Assembly: GCA_011037195.1 (NCBI GenBank)
Contig: JAAEAF010014415.1
Coordinates: 108,064-172,063, forward strand
DNA from: Triatoma infestans
Lineage: Eukaryota; Arthropoda; Insecta; Hemiptera; Reduviidae
Direction: 5' to 3'
DNA: 64,000 nucleotides
Positions 49,501 to 59,229 of the stretch are shown piece after piece (positions within the stretch are counted from its first letter, which is position 1; each line of letters opens with the position of its first letter). Position numbers and translations under genes: made by a program. Under the pieces are notes generated by a model. That model had not been told where the DNA came from. It saw only the letters and a program-made list of their open reading frames with translations, and searched no databases.

Positions 49501-52500
49501 AAAAAGGACACCGCAGGATCATCCGCATCGGCTAATTCTTAAGCGGAAGCGGTGTCCAAAAGAAGCCGGCCTGAGGGAAAGCAGACAAAGACTAAGAATA
49601 ATAAAGATAAAAAAAAGCAGGCAGTGAAAAAAACGCTGCCTAAGAAAAAGCATATGGTTTTGATCAGGCCACAAGATGACGCGGTAATGGAGTCCAGTGA
49701 TCAAACCAAACAAATGCTGAAGGGCCGTCTTAATCCTTCTGAGGAAGGTTGGCAGGTCGTATCCCTCCTAGTAGGTAGTTGAGACAGGAAGCCTGAGCAG
49801 GCGAAAGCTCTCCTAAATAATGAAACGTTGAGGTGTGCTGAGGTCTGCAGGCGAGCTGCCAAAGAAAAGGCTACCGAGAATGATAATTTTCGATGTGCGG
49901 AGCGACCTTAATGGCGCGAGGATTACAAAAGCGACATATGATCTAAACCTGGGATCGGTAGTGCCGAAACCTTACTTTCAGGGATCAGAGAGTTAGCCAA
50001 GACAGGTAAGAGCAAAAACGGTTCGCAAAATTTGGTAGTAGAAGTCACGCCAAAGTTGCGCGAACTTTTAAAGAAGGGAACCCTGGGTAGTAGCAGGATT
50101 TACATACAGTGGAGTCGCTGTAAGGTAATGGACTATAATCAGGCGTCACGTGTTCTAAGTGTCAACTGTATGGGCACATGGCAAAGTACTGCAAGGAGAA
50201 ATATCTCACTTGCGGATACTGTGCTACTAGGACATAGCTATGACAAGTGCCCAAATAAAGCAGAAGCCCCGGCATGTGCCGCCTGTAAGGTGTTCCGTAA
50301 GCCGCACAGAGTTGTTAAGAGCACTAAATGCCCAGCATACCTGAACGCTTTAGACCGTCTAGTGGCTATCACCGACTATGGAAGAAGCCCGTAATTTTAC
50401 GGACAGTGGCTGAGAGTGTTGCAGCTAAATGCGCAACGCGAAAAACAGTGATGGCCGAGGCACGGGATTTCTGTTCAAAAGGCATAGATGTTGCATTAAT
50501 CCAGGACGCCTACACGTTCAAAGCGAGCGTTAAGGGTTAAGGGTTTGCAGCATCGCATCGTTCACGCTTCCTGTGATGGAAGGATATGGACTGCTGTTGC
50601 GGTGTGCAATCCAGACATCACCACTTTTGCGTCTTCCTCAGTACATCTCCAGTCATTGTACCTGTTTGCTGTTAACAGCCGCAATTAGAGAGCTGATGCT
50701 GATGAGCCTGTACTAGTAGATGAGCCAGCCGTCGTGCAACATAACGTCGTCTACAGCCCATTTAGGTCGGCTCTTAGAGAAAACAGGGGAAAAAAGATAA
50801 TTGTGGCGTTGACATAAACGCATGGCACGATGACATGCTAGATGACAGAGGCAGACACTTCGAGGAGTGTATTTATTGTCTCCAATGATCTGTGTGTCCT
50901 TAATGTGCCTGGACATTTGAAAACTTTATAGGAAACGTAACTGCGCTGAGCACATCCTGGATGCCACCTTGGGCACAGCTGTGCTATTGAAAAGATGCAT
51001 GGTTAGAAGGTGGTAGACTGGGTGACTGGTGATCACAGGGTGAAGTTGCCTGGGACACCAAGCCGTGTCCTACCTACGAGGGTCTAGAAAGATTCTCAAT
51101 CAAAAGTGTTGATTGGGAAAGATATAAGACCCTCCTCCTCGCAGTATTGACACGATAAATGCCCAAGGGGATACCATTGCTGGTGTCGATATGGAGGTCA
51201 CGAAGCTGACTGAGGCAAGCAGGCGTAAGGGAAAATACCCACGAGTCGCACGCGCCGTGTTCATTGGTGGGCACGGGAGTTAACAGCACCCGAAAAAAAG
51301 ACGTAGGAGGTGGGAACAAGCCCATAGATAGTGCAATGTCGTATGGACTGATACAACTTCTGTTTTTGGGAAACTACTGGAGAAACCGATTATAATGAGA
51401 TTGAAAAGCTTTATTAGTTTCAGTCCCAGCCAGTACGGTTTTGTATCGGGAAGATCGACAACAGATACGATATCTAAGATCCTTGAATTGGTGTGTGGCA
51501 GTGGGCACAAATACGACCTCACAGTAGTCCTGGGGCATTTGATAATGTCTGGTAGCCGACTTTTTTGGAGTCACTCAGAAGAAGAGATTGTCCGCCAAAT
51601 CTTCTGAAATTAGTTCAAAGCTACCTCACACAAAGGGTGGCAGTGTTGTGACTCAAGCCGGCGAGATTTTAAGGCCAATAACTAATGACTGTCTGCAGGG
51701 CTCGGTGGTGGGCCCGTTCCTTATGTATGAGTTGCTGGAGCATATAGAGAATATGGATTATTGTGATACGGTTGCACACGCTGACGACCTCGCAATAGTT
51801 GTCCATGGAGATTCTCGTCGGGAGTTACAAATAAAAAACTGGTGTCAAGGGGCGAAGCTACAGTTTTGTTTGAGAAAAGTGAGCTGGGATTGAAAGATTC
51901 CCCAAATTATAAATGCGGTGAACGGGACACAGTGCACCACGTTCTCTTCCGGTGCCCTCTCCTCGACGAGGCAAGAATCCATGTGGAATTCAAGCTGATG
52001 GACTGTAGAGAATTGACAAAAAGTGCAAAGAATTTTAAAGACTTTATGGAGTTCGCTCGAGAAGCTGCGGTACAAAGAAGGACTAGACGGATGAATAGAG
52101 GTCCGCCTCATGTAGGTAAGGCCAAGTGACCATAGACCGGTTTTGGCGCTATGCGCTAGGTACGGTGGCCTGGAGTGTATGAATAATAATAATAATACAG
52201 GCAACCGTAGTCATCACTAGAGATACAGGCGGTTTAGCTTCATGCTTGTCCAGGTTCTCATTGAAAGCTAGAACGTGTTGTAGCCAAGTCGAAGGGAAAG
52301 CGGAGAGCCACGAAGGTCCGTGTCACCACGGTGTGGTCATTGAGGTAGTGCGGAGATACCATTTCGGGGGTTATCTTCGGACGGAACGAGGCGCCACGCA
52401 TCCAGAAAGCGGTAGCATGCAGGTGTGTGTTTACGATATGCAAATGTGTGCTACAGAGCTCTAGACGTGTGAGCAAAGTACTTTTGTTGGGTGCGACCTA

Positions 52501-55500
52501 GGCAGTAAGCAAGTGAACATGGCACGTTCGATCCGCCGATGTGGTATGAAGGTAAACGACGGCTGGGTATCCGGATTCCGAAGTATCAGAGAACACTACC
52601 AGGCGATGAGTAGACTATGGAGTAACGGCGGGCAAGAGGCGCCGAGATCAGAAAGATAATTCTGAAACTCATGGCCGAGAGCAACAAGCTCAGTGGATAG
52701 GGCTTGAACCCAGTTGATTTGTAGACGACACAGTTGGCCGAGCTATCCTAAGGGGTCAAAAATGCGCGCCATTTGGCTTAGAACAGTCCGCTTGGTGAAG
52801 GTGGCATCACTCATGTGGACGGCATAGAAAAAATTGTCGGACGTGGGATTTCATCCAAGCCCTGTTCAGGGATCCTTGTCCAGGTGCAGAGGGTCCTCAG
52901 AGGAAGGCAACTGGCGGTGCTTGATAGATCCTGAAGTAGGTGCTGAAATTGAGCGCGCAAATTCTGGACTTTCTGCTCTAAGGCAACCCAATAATGATGT
53001 CGTCGACGTAGACCTCGGTTTTGGCATGGGAAAATTGATCCCCGTTCGTAAAGCGAGGTATAGCGCGGCTGAAACCCCGTACATGCTATGTGGAAGGATT
53101 GAAGGGGATATTGATCCGAGAAACGCCAGATGGTTCGCTGAAAGTCACGCTGCTCGGGAGCAACAAGGATTTGACGGTACATGTGCCTGATGTCAGAGAC
53201 GAAAGCGGAGCAGAAGCACGGCGATGTTAGCTTGGCTTAAGACCAGTAAGCAGCAAGTTATTGGGGGATCGACCATTGGACGAGGCATACGAAGCGTTGA
53301 AGACCATGAGGAGTTTGTCGGCGGATCGTCAAGGCGATGAACAGCGTGGTGGAGGATGTAGTAGGGCTGATATGGAGGCGTGGTGTCATCCGGGCGTCCA
53401 TGTGGCCGCTGTCTAAATAATCTTGCATGAACACCCTCAGGAGTTGAAGGAGACACCATCGGGTATCCTAATCTGATCTATTACCTAAATTCTCTATCTC
53501 TAATCTAATCTATTATCTAAATCTAGAACCTAAAAATCTATATTATCTATAAATATCTATATTATCTATAAATAGTCTTAACGAAGATAAGTCTATATAT
53601 TTTTATGATTTGAAAGGTTCTTATGTGTCTTTTTAACATACAAAAAGGCTTCCTTTATCAGAAGTATTTTATTACAAATGTATATGACCATTTTCCTTTT
53701 CCCCAAGCAAACCACTCCTCTTATTTATGGGATGGAAAATATGTAATGCAATTCCAAATGAAATTTCATCTTCACCATCAATGAAAGTGTTTAAATTTAA
53801 GCTAAAAACTATGCTCTTGGATGGGATATTACGTATATGATTTGGATCATTTTCTTATGTAAAATTGCTTTGTAAAAAAGTTATTTAAGTTTATTTAATG
53901 TATTGACATGTCTAGTTCATATGAGGTAGAAACGAAGATTAATAAAGATGATTATTATTATTATTATAACTATATATTTTTTGAGATTATATTTTTCTAC
54001 ACTTTCTTTTGGTATCAATTTAAGGAATTGTGAATATATTAAAATCAAAGCTGGGCATTATTTCAAATAATCTGCTGAAATAATTAGTTTCAAAAATGTT
54101 ATTTGAAATAATAATATTCTACATTTTAAACTTATCGATATAACTATAAATAAACTTTATTTTTTCCGTAAATTTACATTCTCGTCATGTAAAGTAAAAA
54201 ACTTCTTTCACACGAAGGACTGACAGCTCATATTCCAAATCAGTTTTCGACTATTTAAACATTTATACTAGCCATGGTTCCCCGCCATGTGTTGAGAAAG
54301 TAAAAAATAAAAATTAAATTATATACTTTTAATTGATTGCAATCAATTTTATTTCTCATACTACTATAAAAGGAAATATTACTTACACATTATATAATGT
54401 TATTCACTGCCCAACAACCCAACTGTTACCATAAATGGATTCTTTTAATTGTCTAAAAATGATTTGTAACATGAGCTTAACAGTCCACAGTGTTGTATAT
54501 CATTTTAAAGAACTCTATCGGCAGAGAACAAAATTCTAGCTACGACGCACCATTTTCAAAATTGACAAATTCTATAGTTAGTATACCAAATTTAATGAAG
54601 TTCGTCGATATTTTTTATGGAAAAAAACTGTTGAGCAAAAAAACGCACATCCGGTTTACTAATTTTCTCGAAACTTGGAATTTCGGCAATCTATGTATTT
54701 CTAATTAATTTTGTGTATATGGTACAATTGTATAATCAATTAAGATAGTCCTTTAGAGAAAAAACATAACCCCTTCCCTCCTCCAAGAGATCCCTTAAAA
54801 GAGTTTACCCGGTAAAATAGTTCAAATAAATGTTAAACCTCTTTATATGTGTAGTACACATGCTTAAAAATTAAAGAAGCCTTTTAGAGAAGGTGGTAGA
54901 AAACTGAAAAATAATTTTCAGTAAAAACGCACTTCCGATCAACCGACATTCTTAAAAGATGGAATTTCGACATCATATTTCATTCTAATTAATATTTGAT
55001 AGAATTTGTAATAAGCTGAAATAGCACTTTAAAAGAAACCTAACCCCCCACCCCTTCCCCAAGTGCCCTTAAATGAATTTCCCCAGAAAACTGTTATAAA
55101 TAATACTTGTAGCTCATTATATGTTTAGTTGATATATAAGTTTAAAGAAAATCGATGGAAACCACAAAAAACTGAAAACGCCATTGAAGAATTGTGATAG
55201 ATAACTTACTGTCGGATCTTATGGTGATACCTAAACGAAATGTCGCAAACACCATTTTCTAAAAACTACTTTTTTGGACCCAGAGAATATGAAACGTGTA
55301 TTTCCGGTGAAAATTCGTTTACAATACTTCCTCTTACTAAGAGTAAGAGAAAGTAATTGTAATACAATTCAAACTTCTTTTTAGTTCCCGGATATCCTGT
55401 TAAATGGAAAATCCTGTTCGTTCCTCAGTAGTTTTGCTTTTATGATCACCCCCCACCAAACACACACAGAGCCTAGGCAGCTATGGAGTCGAATACTTTC

Positions 55501-58500
55501 ATGTATACTTTTATAAAGAGGGGATAGAGATTCATGAAAGATAATATGCCCCGATTTCTAGATGCTGTTTACAGTCTATTGGTTCAAAACCGGATACATT
55601 ACTAAAATGCATTTAACAAATTGTAGAAGTTGTTGGCCGTTAGAAATGATCTGATGTATCTCTTAGTTGGCTGATCGGCCGGGGGGGATCATAAGAAAAA
55701 CACTAAAAAAGTTTTTTTAAGTGTTTTTTATTAATGGCCCGACGTTTCGACAAACATTGTTTGTCTTCTTCAGGGGCTATCTATAAAGAAAAAATATACA
55801 TAAGAATATCTAGCTAGCATTAACAGAACAAAAACAAAAACAGAAAATGTGGCAATAGAACAATAAAAAAAAAGGTAATGGAAAACTAAAACAACAAATT
55901 ACAAAGGTAAATACAGATACTAGTATAGAAAAATTATGGAAATATTACAGACCTTAAAATCGGAAAATTTGTATGCTCTATTAATTACTACATGTTCAAT
56001 TATGACTGTGGTCTATAGTGTACTACCAGTGAAAGGTTGAGAAAGGAACACCGGTGAAAGTGGTGGTGGGAGGGGTGAAGTACCGTTAGGTATTGTTGGA
56101 GTGAAGGACTAAGAAGCAGGACAAATATAATAAACAAGTATATTTTTATTATATATATATATGTAATTTTTAATTAAATTTTTTAGTAAATAAGAATTTT
56201 AAGCTAATTGGAATATGGATCGATTAATGGGAATAGGAAAGGGAATTAGCAGGGGAAAATATGTAGGGTGGAGGCGCTAAGGGCTGGGTGGATGGAAATA
56301 TTTCTACTTAATGGAGTTGTGGAGGATGTTGTTGTAGAGTGATGAGATGACTTCTTTGTCTTTTTTGTGTTTTTATCCACCTACAACCCAATCCCATAAA
56401 CCACAAAAAAGACAAAGAAGTCATCTCATCACTCTACAACAACATCCTCCACAACTCCATTAAGTAGACATAGTTCCATCCACCCGCCCTTAGGGCCTCC
56501 ACCGTCATATTTTCCACCCGCTAATTCCCCTTTCCTATTCCATATCTGATCCATATTCCAAATAGCTTAAAATTCTATTTTACTAAAAATTTAATTAAAT
56601 TACATAGATATATATTATATAGATATAATAAAAATATACTTGTTTATTATATTTGTCCTGCTTCTTAGTCCTTTCACTCCAACAATACCTAACGGTACTT
56701 CACCCCTCCCACCACCTTTCACCGGGTGGTTTCCTTTCTCAACCTTTCACTGGTAGTACACTATAGACCACAGTCATAATTGAACATGTAGTAATTAATA
56801 GAGCATACAAATTTTCCGATTTTAAGGTCTGTAATATTTCCATAATTTTTCTATACTAGTATCTGTATTTACCTTTGTAATTTGTTGTTTTAGTTTTCCA
56901 TTACCTTTTTTTTTATTGTTCTATTGCCACATTTTCTGTTTTTGTTTTTGTTCTGTTAATGCTAGCTAGATTCTTATGTATATTTTTTCTTTATAGATAG
57001 CCCCTGAAGAAGACAAACAATGTTTGTCGAAACGTTGGGCCATTAATAAAAAACACTTTAAAAAACTTTTTTAGTGTTTTTCTTATGATACCCCCCGGCC
57101 GATCAGCCAACTAAGAGATACATCAGATAAAATGCATTTACTTGTTTAATAGTGTAACGGTCGGAAGAAAGACAAATTTTAAATTTTTACTTTATATGAT
57201 TTATAGTTATATTAGTTCATTTAAAATTAAAGAATTAAAGTGGATATTTGAATGGATTGGTAAAGTGGATTATGAATATCATTAATTCCTAGGAGCTTCT
57301 ACAGCTCACTGTCCGGTGATGGACAGTGCTGTCTTTAGCGAGAGAACACTGTCCGGAGGCAGGCAATACAATGAGAAGGCGCCAGGCGCCGATGATCACA
57401 GATATTGATGCGCCTTAAATTAACAAAAAAAAAAAAAAAATCAAAATATTTATGCCCACTTGTGAAAAAAATACAGTATAAGAAACTATTATTTATTCTG
57501 ACTAGGAATAGCTATCATTTATTCTATGCCTTACTTTTTTGTATTTTAAGAAACTAGGAAGTGATATGATTGCACCCGAAAGAAAGTTTAGAGTTTGCTG
57601 TATGGAGCTTGCAAAAAGAGATGCGGCCATCATAATGAGAATAATTGTTCATTTCTATTTTAGAATATGAAAGTGTGGGCAGGAAAAACTGAACCTAACA
57701 GAACAATGATTACGAGCTGGACCGACTTTCTTAAGGCTTGTACGCACTAGGGCAAATGTTTCCGATTTGTACCTGGGAACATGACGCGGAGACATCTTCC
57801 GATATATCTGTCCACACTTCACATACTTTGCCAAGATATTGCAAGAGGACATAATGTTGATTTTTGCTGCTCACATTATTATATGCATTTAGCTGAAAAT
57901 AGTATAAGAAAGCGCTAAAAAAAAAAAATGGGCAAGAAAATTTTGAGAAGAAAGAAATAGACCTACTGTATTGTCAAACCTACAATCATTTTTCAGCTTC
58001 ACCAGAATTTCGACAACTGATTTCGATCTATTGTTGAAAATGGTTGGGCGTTCAATTGCAGACTGACACACAAATCGAGATGCGGTGAAACCAAAGACAA
58101 GATTAGCAATAACCTTGAGATTCTTGACTTCTGGGGATTCCTATACATCTAGCAACGTATTAGTGAAACAGTGCTATAATGTGCCAAGAAAATTCGTAAT
58201 TTAAACCAAGTAGTCTTGATTATATAAAGGTAACAACAAATATGGTGTTTCTATTTCTTCAGCGATATTTTTCCCACTTATTTGCTTTTTTATATATTCC
58301 GCTTTCGACATTTTGCCTATTCTATAAACATTGATGGTCCGTGGCACAATTCCATTAATTTTAACATACGATCAGGACCACTCACGTTGCTCTCAACATG
58401 TGCACAATGTACGAAAACTATTCATAGGCTCGAAATGTCCCTTTGATGTCCTTAAGTGTTACGGTTTCTCGAGCGAAGATAACCTGGCACATGTGTCGGT

Positions 58501-59226
58501 ATATCAAATTTGTTGCGCAACATGCTGCAACTTGTCGTGCTTTGTGCCAATAAAATGTGTGGCGACATTTTTGCCCTAGTGGGTATAAGCCTTTATGGTG
58601 AGAGTACTATCCTTAATTTCTCGGGCGCGCCTAAGTGATAACACAGAGGAACCCTCAGGAATAGGCGGCAAGGGCCGCAGAGGCAAAGCTTCCGGTTATA
58701 AAAATATGCTTTTTATTTGTATATTTTGCATTTGATCTGTAATAACCCATAGATGGCTACTGAGGAGGGTATTTCTTCAATATTATTAAATTTAAGATAG
58801 AGAGCTTCTATCATTTAAAGATAATAAAAACAAACCACTATTACATAAACATTGCATTTAATGAACAAGTTAAGAGCTTTGATATCTAGATTATCAGATT
58901 GTCTTAGGTTTCATTAAATACATCAATTTTGACAGTTACATTCGTGTAAGAAGCCTAACTATAGTTGAGAGTCATTATTTTTTTTTTTTTATCCCTCAAT
59001 AATACCAAATGGTTAATTTGGAAACAAAACCTTATTAAAAATTACTGTTTCACTTACCATTAGCGACGAAACCTAAACATCCTGCTACTAATGAAATTCC
59101 ATATGCAGGACCAGCGAAATATGGTCTAGATATAGAAAGACCATATGCACCAGAACTTGCTAATATTGCATTGGCTAGTAATGTTTTTGCATTAGTTTTT
59201 CCATCATCTCCTTCATCTTCATCCAT
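35746..59226 (-). CDS. Predicted small multi-pass membrane protein, two coding exons, about 23-kb intron
   Basis: I do not recognise this gene. The first coding exon is 59226-59058: ATG at 59226-59224, then MDEDEGDDGKTNAK and two hydrophobic stretches, ending AATG before GTAAGT. The second exon is 36140-35746, after a TTTTACAG acceptor. Both are phase 1, so they join to an in-frame protein of about 187 residues that continues ATGEDVLIKIHRY. Its second part has hydrophobic segments near CIEIPLIAAEI, LEIAALNLLYP, ISICAIAYFSFV and WWGIALAIVFAMSS. The acidic N-terminus followed by about four to six apolar segments suggests an integral membrane protein. The stop TAA is at 35748-35746. A minus-strand AATAAA follows at 35722-35717. 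The intron is filled with transposons. The exon pairing is inferred from phase, strand and the absence of other candidate exons. A further small exon in the intron cannot be ruled out. Confidence 0.6.
36840..37534 (-). mobile_element. Penelope-like element, C-terminal endonuclease part and 3' region
   Basis: Minus frame 37534-37316 reads EHWTSALTKHFIQHKHEF, then KRNILEMIHIKK and TDTNNLS. This is the C-terminal part of the GIY-YIG endonuclease of Penelope-like elements (the R..E and N-containing blocks before a short tail). About 440 bases downstream on the same strand, a CTGAAGA (36878-36872), a GGCAA/TTGCC stem and GAAA (36855-36852) form a hammerhead-like core. The RT domain is absent, so the copy is 5'-truncated. 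Confidence 0.65.
37830..40310 (+). pseudogene. RTE-like non-LTR retrotransposon reverse transcriptase, split and decayed
   Basis: Plus-strand frames read ILEGEKIPDEMKLRYITP and PIFKKGNQKLCSNCRGI (about 38008-38110), LLFIDLEKA (about 38285-38310), GIGKPLISTIRKIYQGNM (about 38350-38403), a LLQGCVFHHP block (about 38456-38485), and, after the interrupting MITE, FKYLGSIIIDDSGTCI and QWFGHVK-like and RGRPNRKWMDEV blocks (to about 40160). The order matches an RT thumb and downstream region of RTE-type elements. The LFADD-like catalytic loop is degraded to LFATI near 38590. It ends with an A-run at about 40293-40303. Confidence 0.75.
38636..39544. mobile_element. Palindromic (foldback) mariner-type MITE inserted in the RTE-like element
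   Basis: Left end TATACAGGGTATCCCAAGGT and right end (reverse complement) TACATAGGGTGTCCCATGGT. The two halves are inverted repeats over about 430 bases each, with matches such as AAAAATACGTGTCCCCG, GGTGCCTGTATCTC, AATAGATTCCTCTATTTTT and TGCTCGAAATGG-like and CATTAGAGATG at the centre. The TACAGGGTGTCCCA-type terminus with a TA target is seen in Tc1/mariner elements. It has no coding capacity. Confidence 0.8.
40600..41350 (-). repeat. Rep-A tandem units
   Basis: At least two units are present in minus orientation: GCACTTCCGGTCATTTAATT, AACTCGGAATTTCAACAAT, AGAATTGTGTAATAACAGAA, GTAGCACTTTAG and GAGGAATTTTGATAACGACA. The minus frame 41335-40901 lies inside and has no recognisable domain, so I do not count it as a gene. 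Confidence 0.6.
41458..41830 (-). CDS. Unrecognised open frame inside a Rep-A copy, compositionally unlike its surroundings
   Basis: A minus-strand frame 41883-41458 (141 codons) runs through. Its upstream part (41883-41800) is Rep-A sequence with a (CA)n run. From about 41770 to 41458 it reads as protein-like, with FESKDPKQGEKMDEGGKRAI, YEKYILFYKEEFKDQFG and DYKVAWLVVLVPKTTLNFF. The charged-helix then hydrophobic-strand pattern resembles restriction-nuclease-like folds, but I cannot name a family. GC content and codon choice (GAG, AAG, GGG, GTG) differ from the AT-rich flank. There is no splice-site evidence and no start in good context. It may be a captured gene piece, an autonomous-element remnant or chance. 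Confidence 0.3.
41760..43090. repeat. Rep-A copies in opposite orientations, with LTR-like block between
   Basis: A minus copy (41760-41990, with TTAGGGGACCTCAAAACG and CCTCTTACTAGGAGTAAAC) and a plus copy (about 42420-43090) flank the LTR-like block 42119-42308. The plus copy holds two consecutive units of about 290 bp. Unit 1 is about 42550-42840 and unit 2 about 42840-43080, both with a CCGGAAGT start, AGAGCTACA or GCGCTACA, TTATTTGAAACATTTCTC and CTAAAGTGCTAT. Confidence 0.65.
42119..45648 (-). repeat. LTR-like direct repeats flanking a Ty3-type Gag (42119-42308, 45436-45648)
   Basis: Both blocks share a chain of short units (ACATACACAGTATTAAGGTT-like), then GACCAAGAGACATACAC or CACCAAGAGACATACAC, ACCAAGGTTT, CTAGATTCTT and a shared right end TTCTTTTTTATTTAATA. 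Distance and placement around the Gag fragment fit LTRs of one element read on the minus strand. Neither a primer-binding site nor TG...CA ends could be fixed. Confidence 0.5.
43600..45040 (-). pseudogene. gag: Ty3-type Gag and protease start, decayed
   Basis: Minus frames read 45039-44773 (acidic N-terminal part), 44661-44470 (AWLTVLNGVAKFHNWSSDFK, LEAAWGYL), then, across frameshifts, a capsid end (WFLSEEI-like) and two CCHC knuckles: CYACGKQGHYASDC (43971-43930) and CRKCDHVGHFAKEC (about 43903-43862). Next comes NGNCQIPALI, after which a few inserted bases break the protease motif (DTGA expected) at about 43750. The remainder of Pol is missing. Confidence 0.75.
45040..46524. other. AT-rich sequence, no gene seen
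   Basis: Apart from the LTR-like block (45436-45648), I see no coding or structural signal. The minus frame 46323-46111 has no recognisable motif. Confidence 0.5.
46525..46960 (-). mobile_element. Retroposed fragment with a long A tail (T54 on the + strand)
   Basis: A run of 54 T (46525-46578) abuts GGCATTAGCGTTTCGCC. Read on the minus strand this is about 380 bases of non-coding sequence ending in a long A tail, as for a SINE or a retroposed RNA. No A or B box and no protein similarity could be seen, so its source is unknown. Confidence 0.45.
46960..48055 (-). repeat. Rep-A copies
   Basis: Blocks at about 47200-47690 and 47870-48050 carry GAGAAATGTTTCAAATTAAA, AAAATCGTTGGAGCCGTTC, CCTCTTACTAGAAAAG-like and AAAATTATTGTTGAACCGTT. 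Part of the first copy ends with the outer motif (TTTCCAGTGGAAAACTC). Confidence 0.55.
49028..50396 (+). pseudogene. R1-like ORF1 (Gag-like, CCHC), frameshifted
   Basis: The pieces 49028-49372, 49552-49782 and 50032-50394 read as one broken protein. It has a charged Lys-rich middle (KQTKTKNNKDKKKQAVKKT) and a C-terminal zinc-knuckle series near 50140-50345 with frameshifts inside (HSYDKCP, PACAACKVFRKPHRVVKS, TKCPAYLNALDRLV). Such ORF1 proteins bind element RNA. No continuous frame remains. Confidence 0.72.
50400..52130 (+). pseudogene. R1-like ORF2 (endonuclease and RT), decayed
   Basis: An apurinic-type endonuclease start is readable with frameshifts (VALIQDAYTF at about 50490-50520; NAWHDDML-like at about 50818-50840; SNDLCVLNVPGH at about 50880-50915). 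The RT region has SQYGFVSGRSTTDTI (about 51427-51470), LKPITNDCLQGSVVGPF-like (about 51670-51720) and HADDLAIVVHGDS (about 51778-51815), where A.ADD-type loops usually read YADD or CADD. A C-terminal YKCGERDTVHHVLFRCP Cys/His segment (51910-51960) ends in-frame near 52127. A large part of the RT palm is missing. Confidence 0.75.
53460..54480. other. AT-rich spacer with short tandem ATCTA-type repeats
   Basis: A (T)CTATTATCTAAA-like run at about 53475-53580 is followed by AT-rich sequence. From about 53860 to 53967 there is a possible retroelement tail (TAAAGATGATTATTATTATT). No gene seen. Confidence 0.4.
54480..55370 (-). repeat. Rep-A copy with about three tandem units
   Basis: Units recur about every 290 bases: CGCACATCCGGTTTACTAAT (54644), CGCACTTCCGATCAACCGAC (about 54928), and the outer end CGTGTATTTCCGGTGAAAAT with CTCTTACTAAGAGTAAGAG (55295-55350). 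The frame 54490-54708 is inside the repeat. Confidence 0.65.
55651..57126. mobile_element. 1.5-kb near-perfect palindrome with hammerhead-like motif in both arms
   Basis: The arms are about 720 bases each and join across a loop of about 40 bases near 56370-56410. They start CTGATGTATCTCTTAGTTGG and end with its reverse complement. CTGAAGA, a GACAAAC/GTTTGTC stem and GAAA occur on the plus strand at 57004-57032 and on the minus strand at 55773-55745. The direct repeat AAAATGCATTTA is present at 55604-55615 and 57129-57140, 35 bases outside the left arm but 2 outside the right. Inverted partial copies with a hammerhead-like core are typical of Penelope-like elements, but no ORF is present. Confidence 0.7.
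57283..57440 (+). mobile_element. tRNA-derived SINE, copy 4 (3' part)
   Basis: The body (CTCACTGTCCGGTGATGGA, AGAACACTGTCCGGAGG, GCGCCTTAAATTAAC) and the A-17 tail match copy 2. The head is lost. Confidence 0.8.
57733..58594. mobile_element. Non-autonomous TIR DNA transposon (about 0.86 kb)
   Basis: Left AAGGCTTGTACGCACTAGGG (57733) and right, as reverse complement, AAGGCTTATACCCACTAGGG (ending 58594) form imperfect inverted repeats of about 24 bp that continue with CAAA. There is no transposase. The open frames 57852-57655 and 58331-58579 are overlapping or internal and have no recognised domains. The superfamily is uncertain. No target duplication could be set. Confidence 0.5.
58595..59057. 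other. AT-rich intron end, no further feature
   Basis: This is the 5' end of the large intron of the membrane-protein gene. I see nothing beyond a TTTTTTTTTT run. Confidence 0.5.
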
Positions 59227-59229
59227 AAT

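Larger units (their letters stand above)
48880..52200 (+). mobile_element. R1-like non-LTR retrotransposon nested in a Pao/BEL copy
   Basis: ORF1 and ORF2 pieces on the plus strand are followed by a short 3' UTR (GGCCAAGTGACCATAG, GGTTTTGGCGCTATGCG) and an AATAATAATAAT tail (about 52183-52200). The same 3' end occurs at 23812-24060. The 5' boundary is uncertain. Sequence from about 48540, with a CG-rich segment near 48690-48850, may be 5' UTR or another repeat. R1 elements usually sit in rDNA, so this copy belongs to the wider clade that inserts elsewhere. Confidence 0.75.
48027..53460 (-). mobile_element. Second Pao/BEL element, RT to integrase, interrupted by an R1-like element
   Basis: Minus-strand Pao/BEL sequence runs in order through two separated blocks. 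Block 1, 53460-52210, contains RT (MYRQILVAPEQRDFQRTIW at about 53182-53126; TYGVSAALYLALRT; a frameshifted YVDD-type catalytic loop near 52990) and RNase H (RLELCSTHL, about 52467-52440). Block 2, 48518-48027, contains the region before integrase (LTAAEIQDATLNLIRC, RVGGRLSVVSLPYGFRHLA, AGSLATQGYLRRN). The 48880-52200 interval is plus-strand R1-like sequence. Gag, the rest of integrase and LTRs were not found. It is more GC-rich than its surroundings. Confidence 0.75.
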
